Of a stretch of 41,090 bases of DNA, positions 25,686-33,725 are shown piece by piece; within the stretch, counting starts at the first letter, position 1, and every line of letters starts with the position of its first letter. A program made the position numbers and the translations under genes. The notes beneath the pieces were generated by a model. That model ran no database searches. It worked only from the letters and a program-made list of their open reading frames with translations, and was not told the origin of the DNA. The stretch covers positions 1 to 41,090 of the forward strand of contig JBEBSD010000057.1 in the NCBI GenBank assembly GCA_040394475.1, in the 5' to 3' direction. This stretch comes from JBEBSD01 sp040394475 (lineage in GTDB: Bacteria > Bacteroidota > Bacteroidia > Cytophagales > Spirosomataceae).

Positions 25686-25721
25686 TTTTGATAAACTTTC
25701 ATTTTTTTGTGCTATCTTTAG
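25686..25721 (+). promoter_or_regulatory. Possible promoter of the small membrane-protein gene
   Basis: TTTTG (25686-25690) and TATCTTTAG (25713-25721) resemble the Bacteroidetes -33 and -7 boxes, with a somewhat long spacer of 22 bp. It lies about 100 bp upstream of the 54-codon gene. Confidence 0.3.
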
Positions 25722-25822
25722 TAGGTATTGAACCTGTTCAGCTTATAAAGCAAAATAGCGGTGAACGTGTTTGGCTGCGTGGCATTGAACGGGTGCTATA
25801 AAGTAACGTTAGTTTGTAATCT

Positions 25823-25987
25823 ATGAGAGCTGCGGTAACAAAAAAAATTAATTTAACGATGGCATTACGCTGGGTGATTTTTTTACCGATCATTTTACCC
25901 ATGTGCATTGTTTTTGGTGCACTGAAAGGGATTATCCAAATGGTCGATAAAATGATGCAGCAAATGATGCTGGACGTTGAACTCTGA
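25823..25987 (+). CDS. Small single-span membrane protein, 54 residues
   Basis: An ATG at 25823 opens a 54-codon frame ending at TGA 25985-25987. The product has a basic N-terminus (MRAAVTKKINLTMALRW), one strongly hydrophobic span (VIFLPIILPMCIVFGALKGI) and an amphipathic methionine-rich tail (MVDKMMQQMML). It is followed within 12 bp by a terminator-like hairpin. A possible promoter lies upstream, so it looks like a real monocistronic gene. I do not recognise a family; a small regulatory or envelope-stress peptide is possible. Confidence 0.6.
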   Translation: MRAAVTKKINLTMALRWVIFLPIILPMCIVFGALKGIIQMVDKMMQQMMLDVEL

Positions 25988-25998
25988 ACCGGTAAAGA

Positions 25999-26038
25999 AA
26001 GCGGGGCCTGCTTTTGCCAGGTCCGGGCTTTTCTCTTA
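25999..26038 (+). terminator. Terminator after the 54-residue gene
   Basis: AAGC..GGGCCTG pairs with CAGGTCC..GCTT (one G-U pair and a small internal bulge) around a CTTTTGC-type loop, followed by TTCTCTTATT. Confidence 0.6.
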
Positions 26039-26077
26039 TTGGACTAACGACTGACCGGGTCGATATGGTTTCCTTTC

Positions 26078-26380
26078 TCAATTTTTTCTGAAAATACTGC
26101 GCATCCGGTAGAAAGTACGCTTCTCAAAATCCCAGAAAAAGTTAAACTTCCCGAATACCCACCCCCATATCAGGAGGATTACCTGGTACAAAGGCAATAT
26201 AATGAATATGGCGGCTGTCCAGCGAATCCATTTTTCGGTTTCGGACGTGATGCCGATCCACTCAAAAAGGTGGCGTTTCACATAGAGAATCGAAAAGCCT
26301 GTGCAGGCAAATACGACCAGAATGATGATGACATCCAGGGAACTGCTGACATTCCAGCGTTGTTTAAGCTTTTCCCACAT
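26078..26380 (-). CDS. Small membrane protein, DUF6787-like
   Basis: I chose ATG 26378-26380 (MWEKLKQRWNVSSS), giving 100 residues; a TTG 13 codons earlier is possible. Two membrane segments are visible (DVIIILVVFACTGFSILYV and IRWTAAIFIILPLYQVILLI). They are followed by GWVFGKFNFFWDFEKRTFYRMRSI, whose FGxFxFFxxFE pattern resembles Bacteroidota proteins annotated DUF6787, a family of unknown function. It is convergent with the 54-residue gene and divergent from argH. Confidence 0.65.
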   Translation of the reverse strand: MWEKLKQRWNVSSSLDVIIILVVFACTGFSILYVKRHLFEWIGITSETEKWIRWTAAIFIILPLYQVILLIWGWVFGKFNFFWDFEKRTFYRMRSIFRKN

Positions 26381-26485
26381 GAGCGTTGGGCTTCGGTTGA
26401 TTGATTGATTTTCCCGCAAAGATAGTACTTTAAGGCTAAGGAGGAAAAGCAGGTTTTCGAAAGCCGATATTCCATCTGTATGTGT

Positions 26486-26493
26486 TAATTTTG
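26486..26493 (+). promoter_or_regulatory. argH promoter -7 box
   Basis: TAATTTTG matches TAnnTTTG exactly and lies 34 bp upstream of the argH start codon. No clean TTTG is seen 18-20 bp further upstream. Confidence 0.45.
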
Positions 26494-26527
26494 GCGCAAA
26501 GGGAGATTACAACCATTTAACTGAATC

Positions 26528-27871
26528 ATGACAAAGCTCTGGCAAAAAAAAGATACTGTTACTTCGGAGAAGATAGAACGGTTTACGGTTGGCCGTGACC
26601 GGGAAATGGACCACTATCTGGCTCCGTTTGATGTCCAGGGCAACCTGGCTCACGCCCGTATGCTGCAAAGTATCGGCCTGCTGGAGCCGGCGGAAGCGCT
26701 TGCATTGCAGGGGGAACTCCTTGCGATTTACGAACAGATTGCAGAAGGTGCCTTCAGCATTGAAGAGGGGGTGGAAGACGTTCATTCCCAGGTTGAACTG
26801 ATGCTGACCCGGAAGCTGGGAGATGCCGGTAAGAAAATCCACAGCGGACGTTCCCGCAACGACCAGGTGCTGGTCGATCTGAAGCTTTTCACCAGAAGCC
26901 GCCTCCGGGAAGTTACCGGGCTGACCCGCCGGTTGTTTGAAGTATTGCTATCCAAAGCGGAACAGCATCGCCACGACCTGCTTCCGGGGTATACCCATCT
27001 CCAGATCGCAATGCCCTCTTCTTTCGGACTGTGGTTCAGCGCTTACGCGGAAGGGTTGATCGACGATGTCATCCAGCTGCATGCCGCTTACCGGCTCGCC
27101 AACCGGAACCCGCTGGGATCGGGCGCGGGATACGGGTCGTCGTTCCCGCTGGACCGAACCCTGACCACGGAGCTGCTGGGATTTGAGGGGATGCATCATA
27201 ATGTGGTGTATGCCCAAATGAGCAGAGGGAGGACCGAACAGGCGGCCTTGAATGCCATTGCGTCCCTCTCGGCTACGCTCTCGCGACTGGCCATGGACAT
27301 CTGTCTGTACAACAGCCAGAATTTTGGCTTTGTCGTGTTGCCGGATGCCCTGACAACCGGAAGCAGTATCATGCCTCATAAGAAAAATCCGGATGTCGCG
27401 GAGCTGCTGCGAGCGAAAACCAACCGGTTAAAAGCATTGCCCCTGGAGGTTGCCCTGGTGCTGAGTAACCTGCCTTCGGGATATCACCGCGATATGCAGT
27501 TGCTGAAAGAAATCCTGATGCCTGCCTTCGAGGAAATCCTGGAGTGTCTGGATGTTACGGTCTTTATGCTGGAAAATATACAGATCAGGGAAAACCTGCT
27601 GGCCGATCCGAAGTATGATTTATTGTTCAGTGTGGAACGGGTCAACGAGTTGGTGATGCAGCAGGTTCCTTTCCGTGATGCCTACCGCCAGGTAGGAGAG
27701 GAAATTGCCAAGGGTACCTATCAGGCTTCCCGTGAGCTGAAACATACCCATGAAGGAAGTATTGGAAATTTGCAGCTTCCCGAAATAGCCGGGCGCATGG
27801 AGGCGGAAATAAGTAAATTCGGTTTTGAGAAAGTCGATACCGCTATCGCGGCCCTGCTGAAAAATACTTAA
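26528..27871 (+). CDS. argH: Argininosuccinate lyase
   Basis: ArgH splits argininosuccinate to arginine and fumarate in the last step of arginine biosynthesis. This 447-residue protein shows KKDTVTSEKIERFTVGRDREMDHYL, EDVHSQVE with the conserved HxxxE, IHSGRSRNDQV, PGYTHLQIAMPSSFGLW, NPLGSGAGYGSSFPLDR, and the superfamily signature TGSSIMPHKKNPDV. The length is typical. It is transcribed alone; no other arginine gene is near. The palindromic repeats begin 51 bp after its stop codon. Confidence 0.96.
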   Translation: MTKLWQKKDTVTSEKIERFTVGRDREMDHYLAPFDVQGNLAHARMLQSIGLLEPAEALALQGELLAIYEQIAEGAFSIEEGVEDVHSQVELMLTRKLGDAGKKIHSGRSRNDQVLVDLKLFTRSRLREVTGLTRRLFEVLLSKAEQHRHDLLPGYTHLQIAMPSSFGLWFSAYAEGLIDDVIQLHAAYRLANRNPLGSGAGYGSSFPLDRTLTTELLGFEGMHHNVVYAQMSRGRTEQAALNAIASLSATLSRLAMDICLYNSQNFGFVVLPDALTTGSSIMPHKKNPDVAELLRAKTNRLKALPLEVALVLSNLPSGYHRDMQLLKEILMPAFEEILECLDVTVFMLENIQIRENLLADPKYDLLFSVERVNELVMQQVPFRDAYRQVGEEIAKGTYQASRELKHTHEGSIGNLQLPEIAGRMEAEISKFGFEKVDTAIAALLKNT

Positions 27872-27921
27872 ACCGGTGTCGCCGCCGTGTCTTTACAGTT
27901 CGTTTCCGTGCCGGTGCCAAA

Positions 27922-27945
27922 ATGGTCTGTGGGGACACAGACCAT
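27922..27945 (+). repeat. 24-bp palindromic repeat, copy 2 of 5
   Basis: Arms ATGGTCTGTG / CACAGACCAT with a GGGA loop, 51 bp after argH. It starts an 81-bp unit that leads to the next copy at 28003. Confidence 0.92.
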
Positions 27946-28002
27946 GGTTGTTTTGTTAGCGTTGACCGTGTCTTTACAGGTCGTTTCCATGCTGGTGCCA
28001 GA

Positions 28003-28026
28003 ATGGTCTGTGGGGACACAGACCAT
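28003..28026 (+). repeat. 24-bp palindromic repeat, copy 3 of 5
   Basis: Identical palindrome, 81 bp from copy 2. The 57-bp linker between copies 2 and 3 (containing TTTTGTTAGCGTTGAC and AGGTCGTTTCCATGC) recurs almost unchanged before copy 5. Confidence 0.92.
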
Positions 28027-28116
28027 GGTTGCTGCTACCGCAAATGCAACACGTGGCTGGGGCAGCTGGGTTATCCGGACGGATGTTTAAGCCCTATTTG
28101 TTGTTAGTTGGCCTTT

Positions 28117-28755
28117 TCATTTCTTTTCAGCCAAAATATATCCGCGTTTGCTGTTGTATTCGACGTTTTCATACGGCAACCGCTCCAATGCATCTAGTAT
28201 TCCAAATCCGGCTTCATTGAGTAATTCAATGATTTTGGCGGTTTGAAAAAAGTATAAATCAACATCTACGTCCACATTACCGGCTTTATCAAAATGTACA
28301 ATGTCATTTCCTACATGAAATGAAAATAGAAACTGGCCATTTGTGGCTAACACCCTATTTACTTCTTTGAATGCAATCCGCAGTTGGTCGTAGCTGAAAT
28401 GAACGATTGAATAGAATGCCAACGCACTTCCAAATGACTTTTCTTTATAGGAAAGATTCAGGAGATTCCCCTTTTCAAATTTGATTGCCGGGAAAAGTCT
28501 TCGAGCGGTTTTAATCATTTCTGCAGATATATCAATTCCCGTGATATTGACAAGCCCCTCGTCATACAAAAAATTTGTTGTCTGACCCGGTCCGCAGCCA
28601 AAGTCAGCACAAGGACCTTTGTTTTTATTGGTTGATGCAAATTCCTTTAACAGCAGACTATCGAGATGCTTCTTGTAAATCTCGTCAATCCGCTCGGTCG
28701 CGTAATTGGCTGCCGTAGCATCATAACATTTTATTACTTTTTCGGTCTGCCCCAT
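28117..28755 (-). CDS. Class I SAM-dependent methyltransferase
   Basis: The SAM-binding motif I is clear (CADFGCGPGQTTNFL), followed by the acidic end of strand 2 (ITGIDISAEMI) and motifs like GNLLNLSYKEKSF and EVNRVLATNGQFLFSFH, a standard Methyltransf_25/11 fold. The substrate is not evident. I chose ATG 28753-28755 (212 residues); a TTG at 28794 would add 13 residues. The gene is clearly AT-richer than argH and the UbiA gene on either side and lies between two pairs of identical palindromic repeats, suggesting separate origin. It could act on the polyketide product of the neighbouring genes, but the orientation and repeats argue against a shared operon. Confidence 0.88.
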   Translation of the reverse strand: MGQTEKVIKCYDATAANYATERIDEIYKKHLDSLLLKEFASTNKNKGPCADFGCGPGQTTNFLYDEGLVNITGIDISAEMIKTARRLFPAIKFEKGNLLNLSYKEKSFGSALAFYSIVHFSYDQLRIAFKEVNRVLATNGQFLFSFHVGNDIVHFDKAGNVDVDVDLYFFQTAKIIELLNEAGFGILDALERLPYENVEYNSKRGYILAEKK

Positions 28756-28935
28756 TGTGAATGTATGCTGATCATGACTGGATATCTTTTGCAACTAACG
28801 ATGAGCAGTCATCAATAATGATATCCCGCTGTTTTTATTTCGCGAAATGTTGTTTGAGGGACTTTTGTTTATACCATGATTCAAATCTTGCTAATATAAG
28901 GATGTTTCATAGTCCGGTTTCATGCTGGTACCGGG

Positions 28936-28959
28936 ATGGTCTGTGGGGACACAGACCAT
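28936..28959 (+). repeat. 24-bp palindromic repeat, copy 4 of 5
   Basis: Identical palindrome on the other side of the methyltransferase gene, preceded by TTTCATGCTGGTACCGGG, a diverged form of the linker before copy 3. Confidence 0.92.
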
Positions 28960-29037
28960 GGTTGTATAGCTGATGGTGTGGGTTGTTTTGTTAGCGTTGA
29001 CTGTGTCTTTGCAGGTCGTTTCCATGCCGGTGCCAAA

Positions 29038-29061
29038 ATGGTCTGTGGGGACACAGACCAT
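29038..29061 (+). repeat. 24-bp palindromic repeat, copy 5 of 5
   Basis: Identical palindrome, 102 bp from copy 4. The linker is the 57-bp one seen between copies 2 and 3 (four differences over the 81-bp unit) plus an extra 21 bp. It ends 6 bp before the UbiA stop codon region. Confidence 0.92.
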
Positions 29062-29067
29062 GGTGTA

Positions 29068-29937
29068 CTACCAAAAACGGGTAAACAGCAGGATCAGGAA
29101 GAACGCGTTGAGTCCGAGGCTTGCCAGAAAATTCATACGCATGGTATTCCGGTAATCGGCAGCCCGTTCGTCCTGGTACACGTTTCGCCACCAGTGGATA
29201 AAAAAGAGCAGCGACGGCGCCATACATGCCCCTAAGAGCAAGAGGGTAAACGGGCTGGCGCGGGTCAGGAAGTAAGCTGAAAAGGCGGCAAATGCCAGCA
29301 TGAAAAAAAATGCCGCGCTGAGGAAGGTCCCCCGGATGCCGACCAGCCGGCTGTAGGTAAGATCGCCGTGAAGGGCATCTTCTTCGTGCTGGTAGACCTG
29401 GGTGAGCGGGTAGACCGCTAACAGGTTGAGCGTGCATATCATCGCCGGAAGCAGGTGTTCCCATCGGAAAAGAGCGGAAACCGGCATCGCTTCGACGCAT
29501 TGTATAACGGCGAGATAGGTAAATGCCCCCTGAAAAACCGCTACTACAAGCCAACTGCTCACAGGACGCTTTTTTAGCCGGATAGCCGGGTGGCTGTACG
29601 CTTTGGAAACAAGTCCGTAAAGCAAGAGGTAACCCATGAATACAAGGCCCAGATCCAGCCACCAGGCCAGCAGCACCGCGAGCACATCGAAGGCAATAGC
29701 CGTATACAGTAAGAAAGGGGTAACAGGAGGGGGTTTTTCGATGAGTCCGATGCTTTTCTCATCCCGGTCGTAATAGCTGTTGTAAGCATTACTGGCTGGA
29801 AACAACAGCAGATGCAGGATTAAAAAAACACTCAGGGCATGGTCGGGATGCGCCGACTGGCTCAGTGCAAAAAGACAAACGGGCGCCAGAAAAATGGAAA
29901 AAGGCAATCGCAGGTGGATCAGGATAGCATGGAGCAT
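29068..29937 (-). CDS. UbiA-family prenyltransferase
   Basis: This 289-residue protein has 8-9 membrane helices and the first aspartate-rich motif of the UbiA superfamily as NAYNSYYDRDEKSIG. The second is near YPLTQVYQHEEDALHGDLTYSRLVG, in the expected position. UbiA enzymes attach prenyl chains from prenyl diphosphates to aromatic or other acceptors in the membrane. It is divergent from a type III polyketide synthase with 95 bp between start codons, so the likely acceptor is the aromatic polyketide. The product cannot be read from sequence. The stop lies right beside palindromic repeat copy 5. Confidence 0.88.
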   Translation of the reverse strand: MLHAILIHLRLPFSIFLAPVCLFALSQSAHPDHALSVFLILHLLLFPASNAYNSYYDRDEKSIGLIEKPPPVTPFLLYTAIAFDVLAVLLAWWLDLGLVFMGYLLLYGLVSKAYSHPAIRLKKRPVSSWLVVAVFQGAFTYLAVIQCVEAMPVSALFRWEHLLPAMICTLNLLAVYPLTQVYQHEEDALHGDLTYSRLVGIRGTFLSAAFFFMLAFAAFSAYFLTRASPFTLLLLGACMAPSLLFFIHWWRNVYQDERAADYRNTMRMNFLASLGLNAFFLILLFTRFW

Positions 29938-30032
29938 CGTTGTGTTCAGGTCAGCGGTACCGGTCTCTGATTCCGGACTCCCCGGGTTTACAAAAGAGAA
30001 ATGCCTAAATTGGGACCGTTTAATAGCTATTT

Positions 30033-31145
30033 ATGACCAAATATAAGAACGCATCTTCATATATAACAGCAATTGGCACCGCTGTTCCGGAGAATAAGTT
30101 CAGCCAGGACGTTATTCGCGAGTTTATGCAACAGTATATGGGAGTGGGGGAGGTAGCAAGGCGCCAGTTGGAGGTAATTTCCCGGCGGTCGCGGATTCAC
30201 TTCAGGCATTCGGTGCTTACCGACTATAGTAAGCCTGTAACAGAATTTGATTTTTACCCCCCGAATGCGCAGCTGGAACCGTTTCCAACGGTCGGCCGGC
30301 GGATGGCCCGCTACCGTGAAGAGGCGCTGCCGCTGGCAGCCGATGCCGTCCGTGCCTGTTTACAGCGAACCGTAAGAACGGCCCGGGAAATCACCCACCT
30401 GATTACGATAAGCTGCACGGGTATGTACGCACCGGGATTGGACCTGGAATTGCTGGAAACAGTAGGGATGTCGCGGACCGTTGCGCGAACCGCCATTAAT
30501 TTTATGGGGTGTTATGCCGCCTTTAATGGAATGAAGGCGGCAGATGCCATTGTGAAATCGCAACCGGGGGCCAGGGTGCTGGTAGTTTGCGTAGAACTTT
30601 GCTCCCTGCACTTTCAGAAGAAAGGAACCCCGGACCATCTGCTGGCCAATATGCTTTTTGCGGACGGGGCCTCGGCCATTTTGGTAGAAGGGGAAGAAAG
30701 GACCGGTAAAGCCCTGGAAATGGCGGCGTTCGGTTGTGATGTGTGGCCGGAAGGGAAGGAGGATATGGCCTGGACGATTGAAGATTTCGGGTTCGAAATG
30801 AAGCTAACCGGGCGGATCCCCGGGATTCTGGAGGGCGGCATCGCCGGCATCTTCCAACAGTTGCTCCGGCAGCATGAGGTAGCCCCGGAACAGGTCCGGT
30901 ATTTTGCCTTCCATCCGGGAGGCAGGAAAATTCTGGAAGCCATAGAAAAATCATTGCAAATTCCTGCAGCCGCTAACCGGCTGGCATACGAAGTGCTTCG
31001 TGAATACGGGAATATGTCTTCTGCCACCCTTTTTTTTATGTACGAGCGGTTGCTCTACCGGGAAAACCCGGAAGGGTGGATATTTTCGGCCGCATTTGGT
31101 CCGGGGCTAACCTGTGAGGCGGCGCTGCTGCGCCTACATCATTGA
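30033..31145 (+). CDS. Type III polyketide synthase (chalcone/stilbene synthase-like)
   Basis: Type III synthases condense malonyl-CoA onto an acyl-CoA starter on a single active site. The catalytic triad is visible: Cys in FMGCYAAFNGMKAADAI, His in FAFHPGGRKILEAI, and Asn in YGNMSSATLFFMY. The thiolase-fold start is SYITAIGTAVPENKFSQD, and the C-terminal GPGLTCEAALLRL matches the family. At 370 residues the length is normal. The gene is divergent from a UbiA prenyltransferase. Products of such enzymes in bacteria include alkylresorcinols, alkylpyrones and phloroglucinols; which one is made here is unknown. Confidence 0.94.
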   Translation: MTKYKNASSYITAIGTAVPENKFSQDVIREFMQQYMGVGEVARRQLEVISRRSRIHFRHSVLTDYSKPVTEFDFYPPNAQLEPFPTVGRRMARYREEALPLAADAVRACLQRTVRTAREITHLITISCTGMYAPGLDLELLETVGMSRTVARTAINFMGCYAAFNGMKAADAIVKSQPGARVLVVCVELCSLHFQKKGTPDHLLANMLFADGASAILVEGEERTGKALEMAAFGCDVWPEGKEDMAWTIEDFGFEMKLTGRIPGILEGGIAGIFQQLLRQHEVAPEQVRYFAFHPGGRKILEAIEKSLQIPAAANRLAYEVLREYGNMSSATLFFMYERLLYRENPEGWIFSAAFGPGLTCEAALLRLHH

Positions 31146-31219
31146 AACCGGAGAGGCTCCGCTTGTCATAGATTTACAAGGGCTGGTGGAAATGATAGCA
31201 CGGGTAGTATGATTTCCTA

Positions 31220-31227
31220 TATCTTTG
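31220..31227 (+). promoter_or_regulatory. terC-like gene promoter -7 box
   Basis: TATCTTTG is an exact TAnnTTTG match, 24 bp upstream of the preferred ATG, which implies a short leader. No clear -33 TTTG is present. Confidence 0.45.
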
Positions 31228-31251
31228 CGCTTTCATCACGAAGAATGTAAC

Positions 31252-32316
31252 ATGTTTTCAAACGAAGTTCTCTTTTTTGCCGGGTTTATTGCGGTAATCG
31301 GCTTTATGCTGCTGCTCGACCTGGGCGTTTTCAATAAGGAAGACCACGAAGTAAAATTTAAAGAGGCGGGTATATGGACCTCCGTTTGGGTGGCGCTTTC
31401 TATTGGCTTTTATTTTATTTTGCGGACGCACGGAGACATTGTCCACGGGGTGGCCAATTTTGCCGAACTGGAAACGATCCGTGACAAGTTTGCGCCCCAT
31501 CTGAAGCTGATCCCTGGTAACTTTGTCGAAAGCCTCGAGATCTACCGCCTGAATATGGCGACGGAGTATATTACGGGATACCTGCTGGAATATGCCCTTT
31601 CGATCGACAATATATTTGTGATCATCCTGATATTCACGTCGTTCAACGTACATCCGAAGTATTTTAAAAAGGTACTTTTCTGGGGTGTTCTGGGGGCTAT
31701 CCTGATGCGTTTCGGTTTTATTTTCATCGGGTCGGCGCTGATTCAAAAGTTCGGCTGGATCATGTATGTTTTCGGGTTGCTGCTGATTTATCAGGGAGGC
31801 AAAATCTTTTTCGAAAAAGATGCCGATGAAAATATGGATCCCGGCAAGCACCCGGTCGTACGGTTCGCATCTAAATACCTTCCCGTTTTTCCCCGCTATG
31901 TGAAGGAACATTTCTTCGTACGGAAAAATGGCAAAATCCTCTTTACCCCCTTATTCGTCGTAGTGCTCATTATCGAGTTTACCGACCTGGTTTTTGCGGT
32001 AGATTCCGTACCCGCCGTATTTGCTGTGACCAAAGATCCGTATGTGGTTTTTTTCTCCAATATTTTTGCCATCATGGGACTCCGGTCGATGTTCTTTTTC
32101 CTGAGCAATATTGTCGGATTGTTCCGTTTCCTCAAATACGGGCTGGGAGTGCTGCTGGTCTTCATCGGGAGCAAAATGCTTGCGCACAGCTACCTGGAAT
32201 CGATCGGATTTAAAACGGTCTATTCGCTGTATGCAATTTTAGCGATCCTGGCTACCAGTATCCTGTTGTCGCTGTTGATCCCGGAAAAGAAAAAGGCCGC
32301 CGACTCGCCGGAGTAG
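31252..32316 (+). CDS. TerC/Alx-family membrane protein
   Basis: TerC-family proteins are integral membrane proteins linked to tellurite resistance, manganese export and metal loading of secreted proteins. This one (354 residues from ATG 31252) has about nine membrane spans. The conserved acidic motifs are EYALSIDNIFVIILIFTSF and IEFTDLVFAVDSVPAVFAVT, whose aspartates are the proposed metal ligands. The insertion HDEVKF..GIWTSVWVALSIGFYFIL fits the Alx-like subgroup. I chose ATG 31252 over an upstream TTG because it lies just downstream of the -7 box. It is convergent with ppx. Confidence 0.92.
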   Translation: MFSNEVLFFAGFIAVIGFMLLLDLGVFNKEDHEVKFKEAGIWTSVWVALSIGFYFILRTHGDIVHGVANFAELETIRDKFAPHLKLIPGNFVESLEIYRLNMATEYITGYLLEYALSIDNIFVIILIFTSFNVHPKYFKKVLFWGVLGAILMRFGFIFIGSALIQKFGWIMYVFGLLLIYQGGKIFFEKDADENMDPGKHPVVRFASKYLPVFPRYVKEHFFVRKNGKILFTPLFVVVLIIEFTDLVFAVDSVPAVFAVTKDPYVVFFSNIFAIMGLRSMFFFLSNIVGLFRFLKYGLGVLLVFIGSKMLAHSYLESIGFKTVYSLYAILAILATSILLSLLIPEKKKAADSPE

Positions 32317-32352
32317 GCGGCCGGTACTTGCCGGTCAGGGGCTGGCAAGTAC
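32295..32352. terminator. Two nested hairpins between the convergent terC-like and ppx genes
   Basis: GGCCGCC/GGCGGCC (32295-32301 with 32316-32322) overlaps the terC-like stop codon. GTACTTGCC/GGCAAGTAC (32324-32332 with 32344-32352) overlaps the last codons of ppx. The coding ends are only 18 bp apart, so each hairpin borrows coding sequence. U-tracts are poor. Confidence 0.5.
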
Positions 32353-33261
32353 GCCTTCCTTCAGGGAAAACCTGGAGACCCTGAGCCGGGTCAACCCAAA
32401 TGCTTTAAGAAGATACCCGGTCAGGCTCATCGCTATCGGGATCGTATCTACCCGAAGCTCGGTCATCCCCGGAAGCGCCAGGCGTTCCTGCCGGTTGCTT
32501 GTCAGCAGCTGTTCATAGCTTCGGTAGAAAGCGGAAAGCGGCAGTTCAAAGCCGTTCTGAGCAGCCGGGGGCCATGCGTTGGTACGGTACTGGTAATCCA
32601 TATCGATCAGGGTATCAAAACTGCCGGAAGAACCCACCAGTACCTCGGGGGCGTACTGGTGAATGGCATTGGCCAGGGGAACCAGCTGTTCCTGCAGGTA
32701 ATCGGTCAGCTTACTGTGGTCGGCCGGAGTCAGCGGGTCGTTCTTCATGAATTTCTCCTGCAGCCGCTGACCGCCGATTTCGAAGCTTTGTTTCCAGAAT
32801 ATCGTCTGGTCATTGGCAATGATGCATTCCACACTGCCGCCGCCGATGTCCAGGACCAATACCGGCCGGTCTCCCAGCGCCAGCGCAGACCTGACCCCAT
32901 AGTAGATGTAGGTAGCTTCCTGATCGCCATCGATCACCGTAACGGGAATCCGGGTATGCTCAAAAACTGCCGTCGTAAAAGCCTCCCGGTTGGAAGCGTT
33001 CCGGATAGCGCTGGTGCCGAATGCACGGAGACGGGTAGCCGCAATTTCGTACCTGTCGAGCACTTGCCTGAATTCCGTCAGCACATTCAGCGCCCGGACG
33101 GTAGCTTCGGGCGTAATGTAGCCCTGGTTAATGCCGCCCTGACCGATTTTAGAGGCTTTGCCGGAGCGGAATATTGGAGTGATCGCCGAAAGGGATTTCT
33201 CTGCAATCAGAAGCTGAAAGGTGTTGGTGCCCAGGTCTATTACTGCGAAACGTTTGGTCAT
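32335..33261 (-). CDS. ppx: Ppx/GppA-family exopolyphosphatase
   Basis: Ppx removes terminal phosphates from polyphosphate; GppA acts on pppGpp. The ASKHA fold is clear: FAVIDLGTNTFQLLIAE (phosphate loop 1), FGTSAIRNASNREAF, VIDGDQEATYIYYGV, and VLVLDIGGGSVECIIA (phosphate loop 2), then VGSSGSFDTLIDM. At 308 residues it is the short Bacteroidota form without the C-terminal HD domain. I chose ATG 33259-33261 (MTKRFAVIDL). Which substrate it prefers cannot be told. Confidence 0.92.
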   Translation of the reverse strand: MTKRFAVIDLGTNTFQLLIAEKSLSAITPIFRSGKASKIGQGGINQGYITPEATVRALNVLTEFRQVLDRYEIAATRLRAFGTSAIRNASNREAFTTAVFEHTRIPVTVIDGDQEATYIYYGVRSALALGDRPVLVLDIGGGSVECIIANDQTIFWKQSFEIGGQRLQEKFMKNDPLTPADHSKLTDYLQEQLVPLANAIHQYAPEVLVGSSGSFDTLIDMDYQYRTNAWPPAAQNGFELPLSAFYRSYEQLLTSNRQERLALPGMTELRVDTIPIAMSLTGYLLKAFGLTRLRVSRFSLKEGVLASP

Positions 33262-33376
33262 AGGTGTTTTTAAGTACAAATATCCATTTTTTTTAGAAAA
33301 ACCTTGATTTACAACTCAAGAAGTATTTATTTTGCAACTCTATTTTCGGGAAACAAAAATATATACGTAATCAGGT

Positions 33377-33571
33377 ATGCTAATTATTAATATCAAAGAC
33401 AACGAATCAATTGACCGTGCCCTGAAGAGGTACAAGAAGAAATTTGAAAAGACCGGCACCATGCGCGCCCTTCGTTCGCGGACAGCTTTTCAAAAACCGT
33501 CAATTGGTCGTCGTCAATCGCTTTTGCGTGCGATATACAAAGAAAGGATGTACGGAAATCACAACGACTAG
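33377..33571 (+). CDS. rpsU: 30S ribosomal protein bS21
   Basis: This 64-residue basic protein matches bS21: MLIINIKDNESIDRALKRYKKKFEKTG, then MRALRSRTAFQKPSIGRR and a basic tail. It sits near the anti-Shine-Dalgarno end of 16S rRNA in the 30S subunit. The length is the usual Bacteroidota one. A strong terminator follows at 33630-33657, and the xerC gene begins after it. Confidence 0.95.
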   Translation: MLIINIKDNESIDRALKRYKKKFEKTGTMRALRSRTAFQKPSIGRRQSLLRAIYKERMYGNHND

Positions 33572-33629
33572 AGAAGTTGTGACGGCGCCCGCAGCTTTGC
33601 TGCTTGCGGACTGCCCTTCGGAATATATA

Positions 33630-33657
33630 AGCCATCTCCAGTAGATGGCTTTTTTTT
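33630..33657 (+). terminator. Rho-independent terminator after rpsU
   Basis: AGCCATCT and AGATGGCT form an 8-bp stem around CCAGT, followed by a run of eight T. Confidence 0.9.
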
Positions 33658-33725
33658 GATAGTTTGCCGGGTAAACGGCGCTTGTGTTGTAACTTTACCG
33701 CAAACGGACGAACCGCTGCCAAGTG

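Noticed and set aside
27887..29235. Short plus-strand frames through the palindromic repeats (reading MVCGDTDHGC or WSVGTQTMV)
   Set aside because: Their apparent repeats come from translating the 24-bp palindrome and its linker. There is no family resemblance, and they overlap the palindromes and the UbiA gene.
31146..31251. A manganese (yybP-ykoY) riboswitch ahead of the TerC-family gene
   Set aside because: The -7 box leaves a leader of only about 17 bases, and I see no matching paired regions.
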